From Pseudogymnoascus destructans (taxonomy: Eukaryota > Ascomycota > Leotiomycetes > Thelebolales > Thelebolaceae), in NCBI RefSeq assembly GCF_001641265.1, contig NW_020167528.1:1302001-1366000 (forward strand): 64,000 bases of DNA, read 5' to 3'. The notes beneath the pieces were generated by a model. That model was not told the DNA's origin and ran no database searches. It saw nothing but the letters and a program-made list of their open reading frames with translations. Below, in pieces: positions 35,143 to 46,296 of this stretch. Every line of letters starts with the position of its first letter. Position 1 is the first letter of the stretch. A program made the position numbers and the translations under genes.

Positions 35143-35682
35143 TTATTCCGACTTGGACTTGAGCTTCTCCTTGATCTCGCGACCGGTCTTGATGCGCTCC
35201 AGGATGGCCTCACGGTCCTTGTCAAGCTTGAGCTTGGTGATGACAACCTTGGAGGGGTGGATGCCGAGCGGGACGGATTGTCCAGAGGACTTCTCGCGGA
35301 CAACACGCTCGACGTGAACGATGTACTTGAGACGGTAGACGGTGGTGATCTTTCCCTCACGACCCTTGTTGGAGCCACGAACGATGGTGACCTCGTCATC
35401 CTTGCGGATTGGGATCGAGCGAACCTGACACTGTTAGATAGATTCTGGTGCTGGCTGGCACCATATACTTACGTTGTACTTCTCACGGAGCTCCTTGCTG
35501 AGAGGGGCGCTCATGATAGTGCGGCGAACACTGGATGGGGCGCTGAAGTGCGACTTGCGCGACTTCCTGCGGGAGGAGTGGAGGGCTGAGGTCTGGTCAG
35601 TCTGTTTTCATCATTCTAAAGCGCATATCATATATGCGAATAGTATATCCAATTGTAACATACAGCTGTTGATCTTCGTCAT
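35143..35682 (-). CDS. RPL26: 60S ribosomal protein L26 (uL24)
   Basis: Three exons (35682-35664, 35585-35473, 35424-35143) give 137 residues. The start MTKINS, then SLHSSRRKSRKSHFSAPSSV and RRTIMSAPLSKELREKYN, is the diagnostic eukaryotic L26 N-terminus. The KOW segment VRSIPIRKDDEVTIVRGSNK-GREGKITTVYRL follows, then a Lys-rich tail. The protein binds 25S rRNA near the polypeptide exit tunnel. The first intron comes after only 19 coding bases, a usual arrangement in fungal ribosomal protein genes. I used acceptor CTCAG at 35586-35590 because it alone restores the frame to SSLHSS. Identification is certain. Confidence 0.95.
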
Positions 35683-35980
35683 TTTGGCGGTTGAGGTGAT
35701 GAAACTGGTTGTCGTAGAGTCGTGGATAAGAAATCGAGAGAATTGAGATTTCGTGAACATTGAAGAAAGTTGTGTGGGCACAGTGGTCAGCTTAAGCGAG
35801 CGAGTCAAAATTTGTCCCGCTCACTTAGCAGCTGCCCCACATACTACAAATATATAATCACGTGATATACAATTTATGGTCACGTGTGGATTCTATCTTT
35901 GTGAGAGGCAAAGCAGATTTCGACAACACTCTCACTTTGGCATAAGTATTTGTTTACATGTACTCATTTCAACTAGCTCG

Positions 35981-38445
35981 CTAAATCAGTCCCTCCTCTA
36001 CATCGCCAAAGTTGATCTCTGGTTGTGCTCCATCTCCAAGCAAACCAAAAAGAGCCTCATAGTCCTGGACATAATCCCCCAGCCTCTCGGTGAATTCTCC
36101 CGGCATTCCAACCCCGCTGAGCTCCTCCCACTTGACTCCTTCTCCCCCAACGGACATTGGCCCCATTTGGAGACTCGGGTCATCCCAATCAAAGCGCATG
36201 CTCTCATCCCAACCAAGCCCCGAGGCACCCTGAGTAACATCTACGCCGGCGCCCAGCTCAGCCATTGCACCCACGGTTGCCTCATCTTCAAGTCTGATTG
36301 TTTCTCTTGCCGAAGATACGGCCTTCTGAATTTGTTTCGCTGAATCCCATGTCTCTGTAATCGAGTCAATCACCTTGCTAATTTGCTCCAACTGTGTGCC
36401 TGTTTCCTGGATATCTCTCTTGTTCCTTGGTATTCCCTGAGGGCTTGCTGAAAGGAAGCGCTTTAGGAGCACGATTGATGCGGCTGATGCGCACGTGTGG
36501 ATAAATGTGACTGGTAACGCGGAGTAGGAGTAATGCTTCGAGTAGACCTTCATGAGTTGTAGAATGGAGTTCAGAGACGATGAGCAGATATCAAGATCTT
36601 CGGTGACGGTAGCAAGATGGGCAAGAGAAGAGTGACGGGGAGGGCGGTGGAGAATAATCATTACGGTATGGAAAAACATGCTGCGTGATATTAGCTGCAA
36701 TGCCAAGAGAAATAGGGGTAAAAAGTGGAAGAGAACTTACTGGAGATTAAGAATGTATGCTGCGACGGGACCTCGGCTCCATTGGTTCCAGTGCAGGCGT
36801 GCGGGCAAGTCCGCCAGCCACTTGCTGAGCGCGACGTGGATGCCCTTTGCGCTGGCTGCGAGAATACTGGCATCGGCTTTAGCGTTGTGGTTCTGGAAGA
36901 CCTCAGTAATCATGCGATGCACAATCTTGCACAGCTCAGCTTGCTGGACAAAGGAACCGACAAAAGACAAATCGTCTTCGTATTCCGTAGGCGTCGTGTT
37001 ATTTTTGATGTAGTCATCAAGTAGAGAGTCCCAATCCGGAGGGTAGATGAGCCGATTAGACTTGTGAACGTCAGATTCAGACGGATAAAGGGCCGGTGGT
37101 CGGCCAAAGTATAGCGATAGTTGCCTAAATCCATGTCAGAATTATGCTCGTTGGCGGCGGGGCGAGTAGACTGACTTGTCAGCAATAAATGCGGCCCAGT
37201 AGGCTCTTCTGGAGATTTCTCGCTCGACGTCGGTATCCCGAGGAGTATTCCAATGGCTGGGATCCAAGTGCAAACCCATGCCTTGTGCCAGCCTAAATGC
37301 CATTCCTAATCTAGTCAGTCTCATAATCTCTTATATCACGCGATCCACTCACCAGTAAAAACCCACCCTCTCGAGCTCTTTCCCCTTCCAATATCTCTAT
37401 GTCCCAAGAGCAGTAGCGCTTGTAGCGTGGTTAGGTCAGGGCTGTCCAAGGCGCTGCCATATAGTAATTCTTGGGCGCGGTTCGAGAAAACTGCACTTAA
37501 GTCCCTCACGGTCTCATCTGAGCTCGCCAGCGCGCCCATAGCACAAATGGCATACATTAGCAGATTGGAGTAGTACGGGCCTCCACCTGCCTTGTAATCT
37601 CTCAAAAAGTACTCTCGATACAAACACATGTGGAAGTAGTATTGTTGGTCGAAGAAGACCCCCATGAGCTTTTGGCACATTGGCGTCCACGGCGTACCAA
37701 AACTGTGCTCGACAATGTTCCCTTCGGGCGAAATAGCTAATGGAGATTCAGGTGATTGGGATTCTGGCTTGACTTGCACTGGAGGCGTGACAGTCATGAT
37801 GCTAAAGGCCGCCTCGGCATCGTCTGTCTCAGAGGGGTTAATTTGGAAGAAAGATGTCTCGCCATAGAATTGGTCTGCGCTGCCTTCCTTCAGTCGCATA
37901 AGACGACCTTTTGGGAGTGGTGGTGCCAATGGGATCTCCTTTGCAAGTGCCGGTAAGGGTGGCAAATGCTCCATAGACGTCTCTTTGAAATTTGCGAGCA
38001 TTACATCTCGTTCCGATGAGCTAGCAGCTGTGAGGTTCATAATAAAGAGCTCTAGAGAAGCGATTTGGCCCTCCAGAGCCTCGACGTAGAGTCGGGATAT
38101 TGGACTGTAAAACATATCAGCTTACTTGGTTCCCCCAGGATGGGTGAGACAGGACTTGATTTTACCGTTTCTTTTCGCCACCAGCATTGATGCATTCTGC
38201 ACCTGCTTTCTTGCATTGATTACATGGCCTTGTGCGATCACATTTAACCTAATTTTAAGAATAAGCTTTATGTCATCGTGAACATAGGGCGTGCGGAATT
38301 CACCTTCCGTCTCCGACACCTTTCACATCTGGCCCAAGTTAGTTACAGGAAATATGCAAGAAGCAAAAGCAAAAACATACGATAGATGTGAAGGTTCTCT
38401 GTTCGTTCCTCCGCTTGCCCCACCAGGAGCTGGAACCGCACTCAT
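35981..38445 (-). CDS. Zn2Cys6 / fungal-specific TF-domain transcription regulator
   Basis: Seven exons (38445-38381, 38328-38304, 38248-38166, 38104-37353, 37305-37176, 37124-36741, 36680-35981) join in phase to 712 residues. Two introns cut the zinc cluster: CERCRRRK lies on a 25-nt micro-exon, and VKCDRTRPCNQCKKAGAEC is on the next. The linker RLYVEALEGQIASLELFI is the usual dimerising coiled coil. The middle domain ([40 protein letters not shown], and DKQLSLYFGRPPAL just before the next block) is the fungal-specific transcription factor domain. It ends with an acidic tail. The layout resembles the nit-4/NirA and XlnR-type groups; the pathway is unknown. The gene is intact, in contrast to its neighbours. 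Confidence 0.8.
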
Positions 38446-38671
38446 GGTTATAGGGAATTACTGTATCGTTAATCACTCATGGTATTGTTACTGTTATACA
38501 AAACAAGATTATCGCAGTTCATCATCGTGCTGCGGAGATATATCACGTGATGTAAATAAATGACTTTCTAGTGGGCCGATTTCGGCAAATCACACTTCAC
38601 ATATATCGGAATATTATAGTCTTGGAAATTAGGAGAGCCTAACAGGTTACATATAGCACTCCGATAACGTA
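38446..38671. other. 5' flank of the Zn2Cys6 gene
   Basis: A/T-rich, with no feature other than the adjoining MITE. Confidence 0.3.
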
Positions 38672-39192
38672 AGTCGTGGCGTAACGCAAAGGGTGACGTA
38701 ACGCAAAAATGTCACTCTGCACCGAAATATGTATGTAAAGGTACTTAAAATGAGAAAAATTGAAGTTATAATATCCGCCGCAATAAGAATAATAGAGCCT
38801 CCTTCGATATATAAGTAGCTTATTATATTTCGGTGTTTTTTATACAAAATATTAGGTGAAATTTTAATAACTCCCTAATTAGTAAAGACATTTATAAATC
38901 AGTTTTAATAGTATCCTATACTATCCCCCCCCTGAATGATTGTCACCATCCACTATTTTTACCTAAACCGATCGCTATAAGTGGGTTTCCACAAACTTCA
39001 AAATAGCGGGTCGTTACAATCATTCAGGGGGGGGATAGTAGGTCTATATAGATATCATATACAAAAGTATTAGAGTCTACGATTATTATTGAAAGAGTTA
39101 TTGCAGTTTTTCATTTTAAGTAGCTTTACAAACATATTTTGGTGCAGAGTGACTCTTTTGCATTAGGCCACCCTTGGCGTTACGCCACGACT
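38672..39192. mobile_element. 521-bp MITE with Tc1/pogo-like ends
   Basis: Terminal inverted repeats of about 70 bp (imperfect) start AGTCGTGGCGTAACGC and end GCGTTACGCCACGACT, flanked on both sides by the dinucleotide TA. A TA target duplication and ends beginning AGT are what Tc1/mariner-pogo (Fot1-type) elements leave. Inside lies a second inverted repeat with arms at about 38924-38947 and 39018-39041 (ACTATCCCCCCCCTGAATGATTGT). The interior is A/T-rich and has no transposase ORF, so the element is non-autonomous and needs an enzyme from elsewhere in the genome. Confidence 0.75.
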
Positions 39193-39899
39193 TAACCCAC
39201 ATTAATCGTTTCTCTTCATCTGATTTCCTCTACTGTACTTTGCTTACAAATATAGCTAAAATAGTAGATTATTGTCAGCTTAAATTCGAGCATCAATTAG
39301 TGCAGATAGTCCCGTTTCAGACTTTCAGGTGCCTCGAGTACTTAATATCCATCCTGTACTCCGTACTCTCATCTTGTTCTCGAGTAGCCAGAATAAAAAT
39401 ATGTACCCCCCTACATCGATACCTATAATGCCAAGGCGGCCGGTTCCCACCTCATGCCACATCAGGCATGAGGTCCCCTTGTCGTTGTTCCAGACCAGGA
39501 CATATAGATTCTACCAATGGTACTTACGTAATATGGAAACAGATCCGATGCAGGGGTGGTCATCGGATCGACGGTAAATGATCCTTGGTCCTAAGATTCT
39601 TCATGGTGTCTTCAATGCGTTAATATAAATGTTCCATCAAACAAACAACCCAGAACCAGCGTTACAATTTACCCAGCCGTTCAGTTAATATGCATAATAT
39701 ATGGGATTTCCCCGCCCTCGGAGGGATGGCAAGCTTCTCGTGGTCGAAGCCGCCTTTAGGTGTAATAACCTTACGGATGCCAGGTTAGCTCTCACTAGCA
39801 GTATGGTAACCCCTGGGGAGCAGATATATATAACGCTATATTCCTGCAGAATGAGTGAGCTTTGATCTTCGATCGCCGGGTTTATTGCCAATATTCAAG
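39193..39899. other. A/T-rich flank upstream of the GH74 pseudogene
   Basis: No coding signal. It may have been the promoter of the decayed glucanase gene. Confidence 0.3.
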
Positions 39900-42468
39900 A
39901 TGCGGCTTCTTGTTCCGTTCAGCGCGTTGGTTTCCACTGCATTTGCTGCATATAAGTGTTAGTTAATAGCGAGCGAGTTATTTAGAAATTTGCTAACGTT
40001 AGAAGGGGACAATATCAAAATTGGAGGAGGTGGAGGCTTTACCCCTGGAATAGTTTTCAGCCCAAAGACAAAGGGATTGGCATATGCCAGGACAGATATT
40101 GGTGGACTATATCGCCTGAACAGTGATGATAGCTGGACACCCCTCTCGTGGATATTGCCAATGACGCAACCTGGTATGCCTCTAACTATCTTGTCAAAGA
40201 TCAATTTTTAACAATTTAGGAACTACTGGGGAGTCAGCGCAGTAGCCGCCGACCCGTTGACGCAACACGGTCTATATTTCAGTTGGAACTTACACCAACA
40301 GCTGGGACCCGAACAACGGTGCAACCCTGAAGAGTACCGACAAAGGTAGCACGTGGGTTAAAACCGCTCTACCATTCAAGCTTGGGGGTAACCAGCCTGG
40401 TCGTGGGATGGGCGAGCCTCTCGCCGTGGACCCTAACGATAACAAGATCGTCTATTTCGGAGCTCCAACTGAAAACGGCTTGTACAAAAGTACCGACTCG
40501 GGTGCATCGTTCTAAAAGGTGTCGAGTTTTACTGCAGTGGGTACATTCCGTGAGGACCCAACTGATACCTCTGGGTATCAGAGCGATATTGTGGGCATAA
40601 CGTCTGTTGTCTTCGACACCACCTCTGCCACTCTCAATGGAGCAACATCTACAATTTATGTGGCAACTGCAGATGTGACGACATCCGTATATGTTTCCAC
40701 GGATGCTGGTGCAACATGGAAAGCAGTTGCTGGCCAACCAACGGGACGCTTCCCGCACAGAGTGAAGCTCTCAGTTTCAGAGAAACTCTTGTACTTTACC
40801 TACAGCAACGTAGCTGGCCCGTACGACGCCGGCGACGGGACTGTCTACAAGTACAGCCTCTCAACTGGAGCATGGACGAATCACGCCCGCGTGGCAAGCT
40901 ACGAATAGCCTTGTGTTTGGTTTCGGTGGCTTAGCTCTGGATGCCAACAACCCTGGAACCTTGATAGTTGCATTTGATAACTGTGGTGGCCAGACGCGCA
41001 GCTGTTCCGTTCCACCGATGCCGGTGCGTCCTGGGTAACTATCTGGGACTGGAATGTGAACCACTACACATATGACACCGACAACGCCCCTTGAATAAAT
41101 TATGATAAGCCACTCGGGTGGATGATCGCATCACTGCAGATCGACCCCTTTGATTCCAACCATTGGCTTTATGGCACTGGCCTCTCGATTTTCGGTGGCC
41201 TCGACTTGACTAAGTGGCCAGCTGTTCATGTCAAGTCACTCGCTGATGGATTTGAGGAGACATCTATCCAATCTCTTATGCCCCCCAGGTGGAGCCCCCC
41301 TTCTGTCTGGAGTGGGTGATATCTGCGGCTTCAGGCACGAGAGCATCACCGAGTTCAATTTCATCAATCCTTATTATCCAACTACACCAGACCTTGACTT
41401 CGCAGGTCAGAAGCCGCTGAGTATTGTCCGCGTTGGGAACGATGGCTCAACAGCCGTAAATCAAATGGCTTTGGTCCACTGATGGGGGTAAAACCGGGAA
41501 CCTAGCCACCGTTTCGTCAAGCAGCCTCTGCTGCGGCAAGGTTGCATACAGCGCCCATGCCTCATCAATTCTTTGGGCGACTCCCACTGGGAACTACGTC
41601 TTCGTGAATGGAGTACAGTCAGGTGTTGGAACTTTGCCAACAGGAAACCTGCGCATTGCGTCTGACAAAGTGAACGCTAAGTATTTCTACGCTGCGGATG
41701 GGAATAGTTTCTACGTGTCCAAGGACGGCGGTTTGACACTCGCAATTTCAGCCGCTATCTCTAACAATGGAGCAAATTCAATCAAGGTCCACCCCGCAGT
41801 AGTCGGCGACGTGTGGTTTTCGACTTCCAGTGGCATGTATCACTCCACCGACTTTGGGGCGACATTCACCAAGATTGCTTCAGTATCAGCGAGTTATGCC
41901 ATTGCCCTTGGAAAAGGGACAGGCTCCTACCCAAACCTCTACGCATTCCTGACCACAACCACTTCCGGAAGCAACATTCTCGCTCTGAGCACAGATAAGG
42001 GCGTTTCGTGGACTCAGATCAATGATGCACAGCACGGCTTCGGTGCCGCCAGTGCGAACTGCTTGGCTGCGAGCTGGGATACAGTTGGCGAGGTCTTCGT
42101 GGGTACCAATAGAAGAGGGATATTCTATGGGCTACCGTGAGTTGAGGGCTACTTACTCTCTGTGCTCTACTTCTTGTTGTCCATACATTTCTAATACTAT
42201 ATATAGGGATGGTGGCAGTACTCCGACCACAACCGCAAAGACAACCTCCACTACGACTTCCAACCCCACGACCTCTAAGCCGGTGACCACTACGACTAAC
42301 CCAACCACAACCAAGACGTCGACTAGCACCGCTTCGATACCAACTCAGGGTTGGGGAACAATTCCAAAGTACGGACAATGTGGAGGATCAAACTGGTCTG
42401 GATCCGGGACCTGTGTATCAGGACCCGTCTGCCAAGTCCAAAATCCGTTCTACTCTCAGTGCTTGTAA
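39900..42468 (+). pseudogene. GH74 xyloglucanase with C-terminal CBM1, decayed
   Basis: An intact signal peptide (MRLLVPFSALVSTAFAA) and intron lead into the GH74 start IKIGGGGGFTPGIVFSPKT and GLAYARTDIGGLYRLN. The two-propeller body is then scattered over frames: breaks occur near 40150 and 40290, a TAA at 40513-40515, and further breaks near 40900, 41000, 41090, 41320 and 41490. Long intact pieces remain, for example DPNDNKIVYFGAP, ICGFRHESITEFNFINPYYP and 41604-42137. After a last intron come a Thr/Ser/Pro linker and a complete CBM1, with YGQCGGSNWSGSGTC near its start. Functional GH74 enzymes are secreted endo-xyloglucanases acting on plant cell walls. The number of independent lesions shows loss of function, with cellulose-binding and catalytic pieces still recognisable. 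Confidence 0.9.
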
Positions 42469-42998
42469 AGCTTAAATTGTTGATCTACGGTTTATATAAA
42501 CAACCTAGGCAACAGTATGATTTGTACACTGCCCTAACCTTCTCGGTGGCTGTTGCGTACTTATCTTACATGGGTGATTGGCGAGCAAGTCACTACGAAT
42601 AACGGTCACAAAACAATCGCATATCACTTGTGATGGAACTGGGATAGACTTGAGTCCATAAGTTTGACATTATTAAGCTTGGTATACATTTGATAAGGAA
42701 GTCTGGTGTATAAGTGGGTGGGTCGTGGAATATCCCATGTTGCCGCTGATGATTCCATGTGCCGTCCAAGCCAGAGAAAACAACAGAACAGTTGGCACAG
42801 TTGACGAGTGTTTTTGGACTTTGACGTTATTTGATGCTGTGCGACCTTGCGAAATCCGGAACGAGGATAGGAAAACCAGCTGAAATACAGTTTCGCGATG
42901 AAGTTGCTCCTTGTGAAGAAAACGCATTGTCTTCTGATGTCAATCTGTATCGCCTGCGGAATTTTTACAAGTGTGTATCAATGAGCCAATCAGGCTAT
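42469..42998. other. Convergent flank GH74 pseudogene / YRA1
   Basis: 530 bp with no recognisable gene. Confidence 0.35.
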
Positions 42999-44801
42999 TC
43001 ACAGGATCTCGTCGTCCATTGGAGCATCGCCGTTGGTAGCGGCAGGTGCGGCGGCTTCCGTAGGTGCGGCAGTTGCGTCGAAATAATCGGCCATCTCAGA
43101 ATCCAGCTCCTCGGCAGTCTTCTTCGCAGGGCGGCCAGGGCGAGCGCGGCCTCCCCGGCCCCTCTTGCCAGCCTTGCCACGAGTAGAGGCTGCGGCGTTG
43201 TTTGCACCAGCCTTGGTTGCGGCAGCTGACTTTGGCTGAACCTTTGGTTGGCTATTGCAGCATGTTAGTATATGGGACATACTCCATCTAACAGGGTGAT
43301 AACTTACGCAATACGATCACCCAATCCCTTTGGAGCAACAATAGCTGGAGCCTGGGAGGCATCAACGAGAACCTCAATCTGTATAATGGGTTAGCGACAT
43401 TCCACGTATGTGGTGGCGAAATAAGCTTACCTTCATTGGCCTTCCGTCCACAAGTAGTCCATTGAGAGCTGCAACGGCCTTGCTTGCTCCGTCGTTCTTG
43501 TGGAAGACGATGTTGGCAATTCCACGGCTCTGGCCATTGGGCCCATATGAGATATCCACTTTCTTGACTGATCCAACTGACTTGGCGAAATATTCCTAAT
43601 AGGTAAAACGTGAACGTTAGTCATATGGTAATCGTCCAAAAGTTCGCTGCTTGACATCGTGTTGTCGTCATCGAGAAATGAAAGGCAATCCATGGTAAAG
43701 TCAATGAGCTGCAAGTCGAACAAAAGATGATTTGCAGCAGCAGGTTGGCAGCAAGCAGTGAGCAGCCAGCATTAGTATAGTAGTTAGTATATCAAGGGCC
43801 AGAAGGGTTGCGATCACCAGTGACCAAGCTGTCGTTGTTTTGGGTCGCTCTTCGTGAATTTGCACCAGGGGAGCCCACCAGGGTATCGAAGTGGTGGCGA
43901 CAATAACTTGGTTGTCGAGATGCGAGACTGCAACATCATCGCATCCAAGTCGGGGGCCGTGACCAGTCGGAACATGCCCAGGGATCGAATAAATTCTTGG
44001 AGTGATCTTGAATGCTGTCTCGGAAGCAGACTTGTTTCTTGTGGTAATAATCCGAGTTCCGAAACTTTGTAATACTGTGCTGTGGTGTGCTGTGCATGCT
44101 CACTGCTGCGATCTCTCACTGAAGTTCTTTATCTCATGCTAGAGTTGAACCATTTACAGATCGGGAAAGGTGCATTGAGCACGAGTCCTTCGATGTTGCC
44201 ACCACATAAAGTCTGCACTGTACTCGTATTTTGGGTGCTTGCCAGGCTACCTCTGAGATACAGCTTGATGCTAGACTGATGCTCAACTCTTTTGCACTAT
44301 GCTCAAGCCTGGAAGGCGAGCTGTACGTGCCAAGAGGAGTCTTATTGGACTAGGTCCAGCATATAAAATGCCACCATATGAATGCTCTCGCGATAAACCG
44401 TCGTAATTTGTTCGATGACCGTGCGTGTACTTTCGGGAAAAAATCCAAAGGCTTGAGCAGCCTCATCGGTAACATACCTTAATCTGCGTCTCGTCTACAT
44501 CTCTTGGCTGTTTGATTGTTAGTCCTGATACTTTTCATGCTTGGAGCTTAACGGAACTTACCAAATTGCTTACGACAATCTTGCTGTCTCTGTGAATGGC
44601 AGGACCCGTAGGGATGGCCTTAACTGCGCCCTTTGCGGGGCGAGTGTTCTTGGAGATGCCTCCAACAGGGGCAGGGGCTCCGGTTGATCGGCGAGGCTGG
44701 CGTTGGCCTCTTCCGCGTCTGGCGCTACCACGAGCACCGCCACGGCTAGCACCAGTGTTGGTCATGATCTCATCCAAAGATTGATCGAGCTTGGTGGCCA
44801 T
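42999..44801 (-). CDS. YRA1: YRA1/ALY (REF) mRNA export adaptor, with an 882-nt intron
   Basis: Five exons (44801-44562, 44507-44478, 43595-43431, 43378-43308, 43251-42999) give 252 residues. The N-terminal REF motif (KLDQSLDEIM), RGG/Arg-rich boxes, one RRM (SKIVVSNL in variant form IVVSNLPRDVDETQIKEYFA to NGLLVDGRPMKIEVL), a second basic Gly/Ala/Lys-rich region and the C-terminal REF motif (TAEELDSEMADYF) make this a textbook Yra1/Aly protein. It is a TREX component that links splicing and 3' processing to Mex67-dependent export. The intron between exons 2 and 3 is 882 nt, whereas every other intron in this gene is 54 nt or shorter. In budding yeast an oversized YRA1 intron mediates autoregulation; the same may apply here. 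Confidence 0.88.
43596..44477 (-). promoter_or_regulatory. Oversized YRA1 intron, candidate autoregulatory element
   Basis: Donor GTATGT at 44477-44472, acceptor CTATTAG at 43602-43596, within the RRM coding region. Internal ORFs (43433-43723, 43814-44119) lack known motifs. The length relative to neighbouring introns is the evidence; regulation is inferred from the yeast YRA1 precedent. Confidence 0.55.
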
Positions 44802-45661
44802 TTTGATGGTATGTCTTGTTTTGAAGGAGACTGGAGGCGTGGAAGTACTGTCAGGTCGGAACGACGATAAAAGCGAGATGATCGCTAGATGGAGAGAATT
44901 CGAGTAGCGATGGGGCAGTGCTGACTCTTGAAGTAATCCGGTTGACCGACTATAAAGTGTAGTTGGTCTCGGATTGGCAAAGAAGTGGCAATTAAAGGTC
45001 TGTTACTTTCGAAGTTGGCTGAAGTACAGTAAATATCTTGGCTTGAAGGAGTGCTGATGCGGTGTCGATGAGAATAGAAGGAGTTGTTTGTATTATTGAA
45101 GTGGTTTGTGATGGATGAAGAGAAGGAAGGGTCAGGATCGCAGGCAGGCGTTTGTCCAGTTTCGCGTCGCTGGGTATACGGAGCTAGACCCGATCTGGCA
45201 CAAAAGGGGACTCACATCGCCATTCATATCATCGCCATTCACCATTGCGAGAACGTGGACCAATAATATTGCTTTGGACCGAATAGTCGAAGCGTCTCAT
45301 TCATAGACAACTTGAAGATTGAATAATACAGCTACTGGTACAATGTATGGAAGCCGTCCATGAGATTCGTTGTACTCTTTGTAGGAAGGTCCTCGACTCA
45401 GGTCTTCGAGGCGACTGTGCCGGCGTCTTTGTAACTTCACAAGTCGGATTCCATATCTTTTTGACCAGCAAACCCCTACAAATCTGTAGTTTATCAAAAT
45501 ATACAGCTAGACGCTCAATAACCCCCAAATTATGCCTTAACGCCGTGGTAATCCGCCCCAAGAATGCTTCTAATCTCACACGGCTCGCAGATGGTTTCTT
45601 GTCGTGTATCGTACCGGACGACATCACCATATGCCGCCGTTCATATACGATAATCGCCCTC
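44802..45661. other. 5' flank of YRA1 and 3' flank of OST4
   Basis: 860 bp without a convincing gene. Overlapping minus-strand ORFs from 45301 are out of frame with OST4 and look random. Confidence 0.4.
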
Positions 45662-45838
45662 CTATTGGATGGCTGACTTGGCTTTCGAGCTGGATGCAGC
45701 TGCCGCGACGGGGGCGCGTGTTTTGGCATCGACATCTTCCACAGAGTTGGCCTCGAGAAAGTGATAAAGAACAATCATCAGCATTGCTGCAGAGCCGAGA
45801 AAGATGGCGAGCGAATATAGTTCATCGTCGGAGATCAT
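45662..45838 (-). CDS. OST4: OST4, oligosaccharyltransferase subunit mini-protein
   Basis: 58 residues, single exon. The start MISDDELYSLAIFLGSAAML, continuing MIVLYHFLEAN, is nearly the entire known Ost4 mini-protein. It is a single transmembrane helix that holds Stt3 and Ost3/6 together in the ER oligosaccharyltransferase. The extra 25 residues (VEDVDAKTRAPVAAAA and a Ser/Lys tail) are the longer C-terminus seen in filamentous fungi. It is too short for routine ORF calling, but the match over 30 residues is unmistakable. The ATG is the first in the frame with this sequence. Confidence 0.92.
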   Translation of the reverse strand: MISDDELYSLAIFLGSAAMLMIVLYHFLEANSVEDVDAKTRAPVAAAASSSKAKSAIQ

Positions 45839-46296
45839 CTTTGCGACTAAACCAAGGAATGCTGGGCGGAATGCAACTCGTTGTAGCCGGGGAGGTGACG
45901 GCGAGGAGAATTGAACGGGATCTATACATATGATTTAGCACTAGATTCTTTAGAGGGAATAAAATATTCACTTTAACCACCGGGTTTCCTTTGTATCAAG
46001 TAATTGGCGGCGGCTTAATTCGTTGGAAGCTGGCAACTGCTCGTTGAGGCCAGGTACGTCGCAAGTGTTGCCATCAGGGTATGAATAATGTTACTGCCTC
46101 AGGCACCAACATCAACCCCACCAATTAATATTCAAGACCATGATTTTCCAGCAGGCGACATCACTTGGGAAGAGCGCACGCGACCACACACTCATTCAAA
46201 ATCTATAAGAAGGGGATCACGAGTATCGCCTACGTAGATCCGATCGCCCCCAGCGCATAGGCTTTACGTCCTCTTATCCTACAACCCACCGCCAAA
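45839..46296. promoter_or_regulatory. Divergent promoter region OST4 / TMA46
   Basis: 458 bp between two divergent start codons. No specific motif was recognised. Confidence 0.35.

Noticed and set aside
35002..35589. 195-codon plus-strand ORF
   Set aside because: Antisense of RPL26 exons; an L26 reading explains the sequence.
45301..45774. 157-codon minus-strand ORF
   Set aside because: It overlaps OST4 in another frame; OST4 is unmistakable and the longer ORF has no motif.
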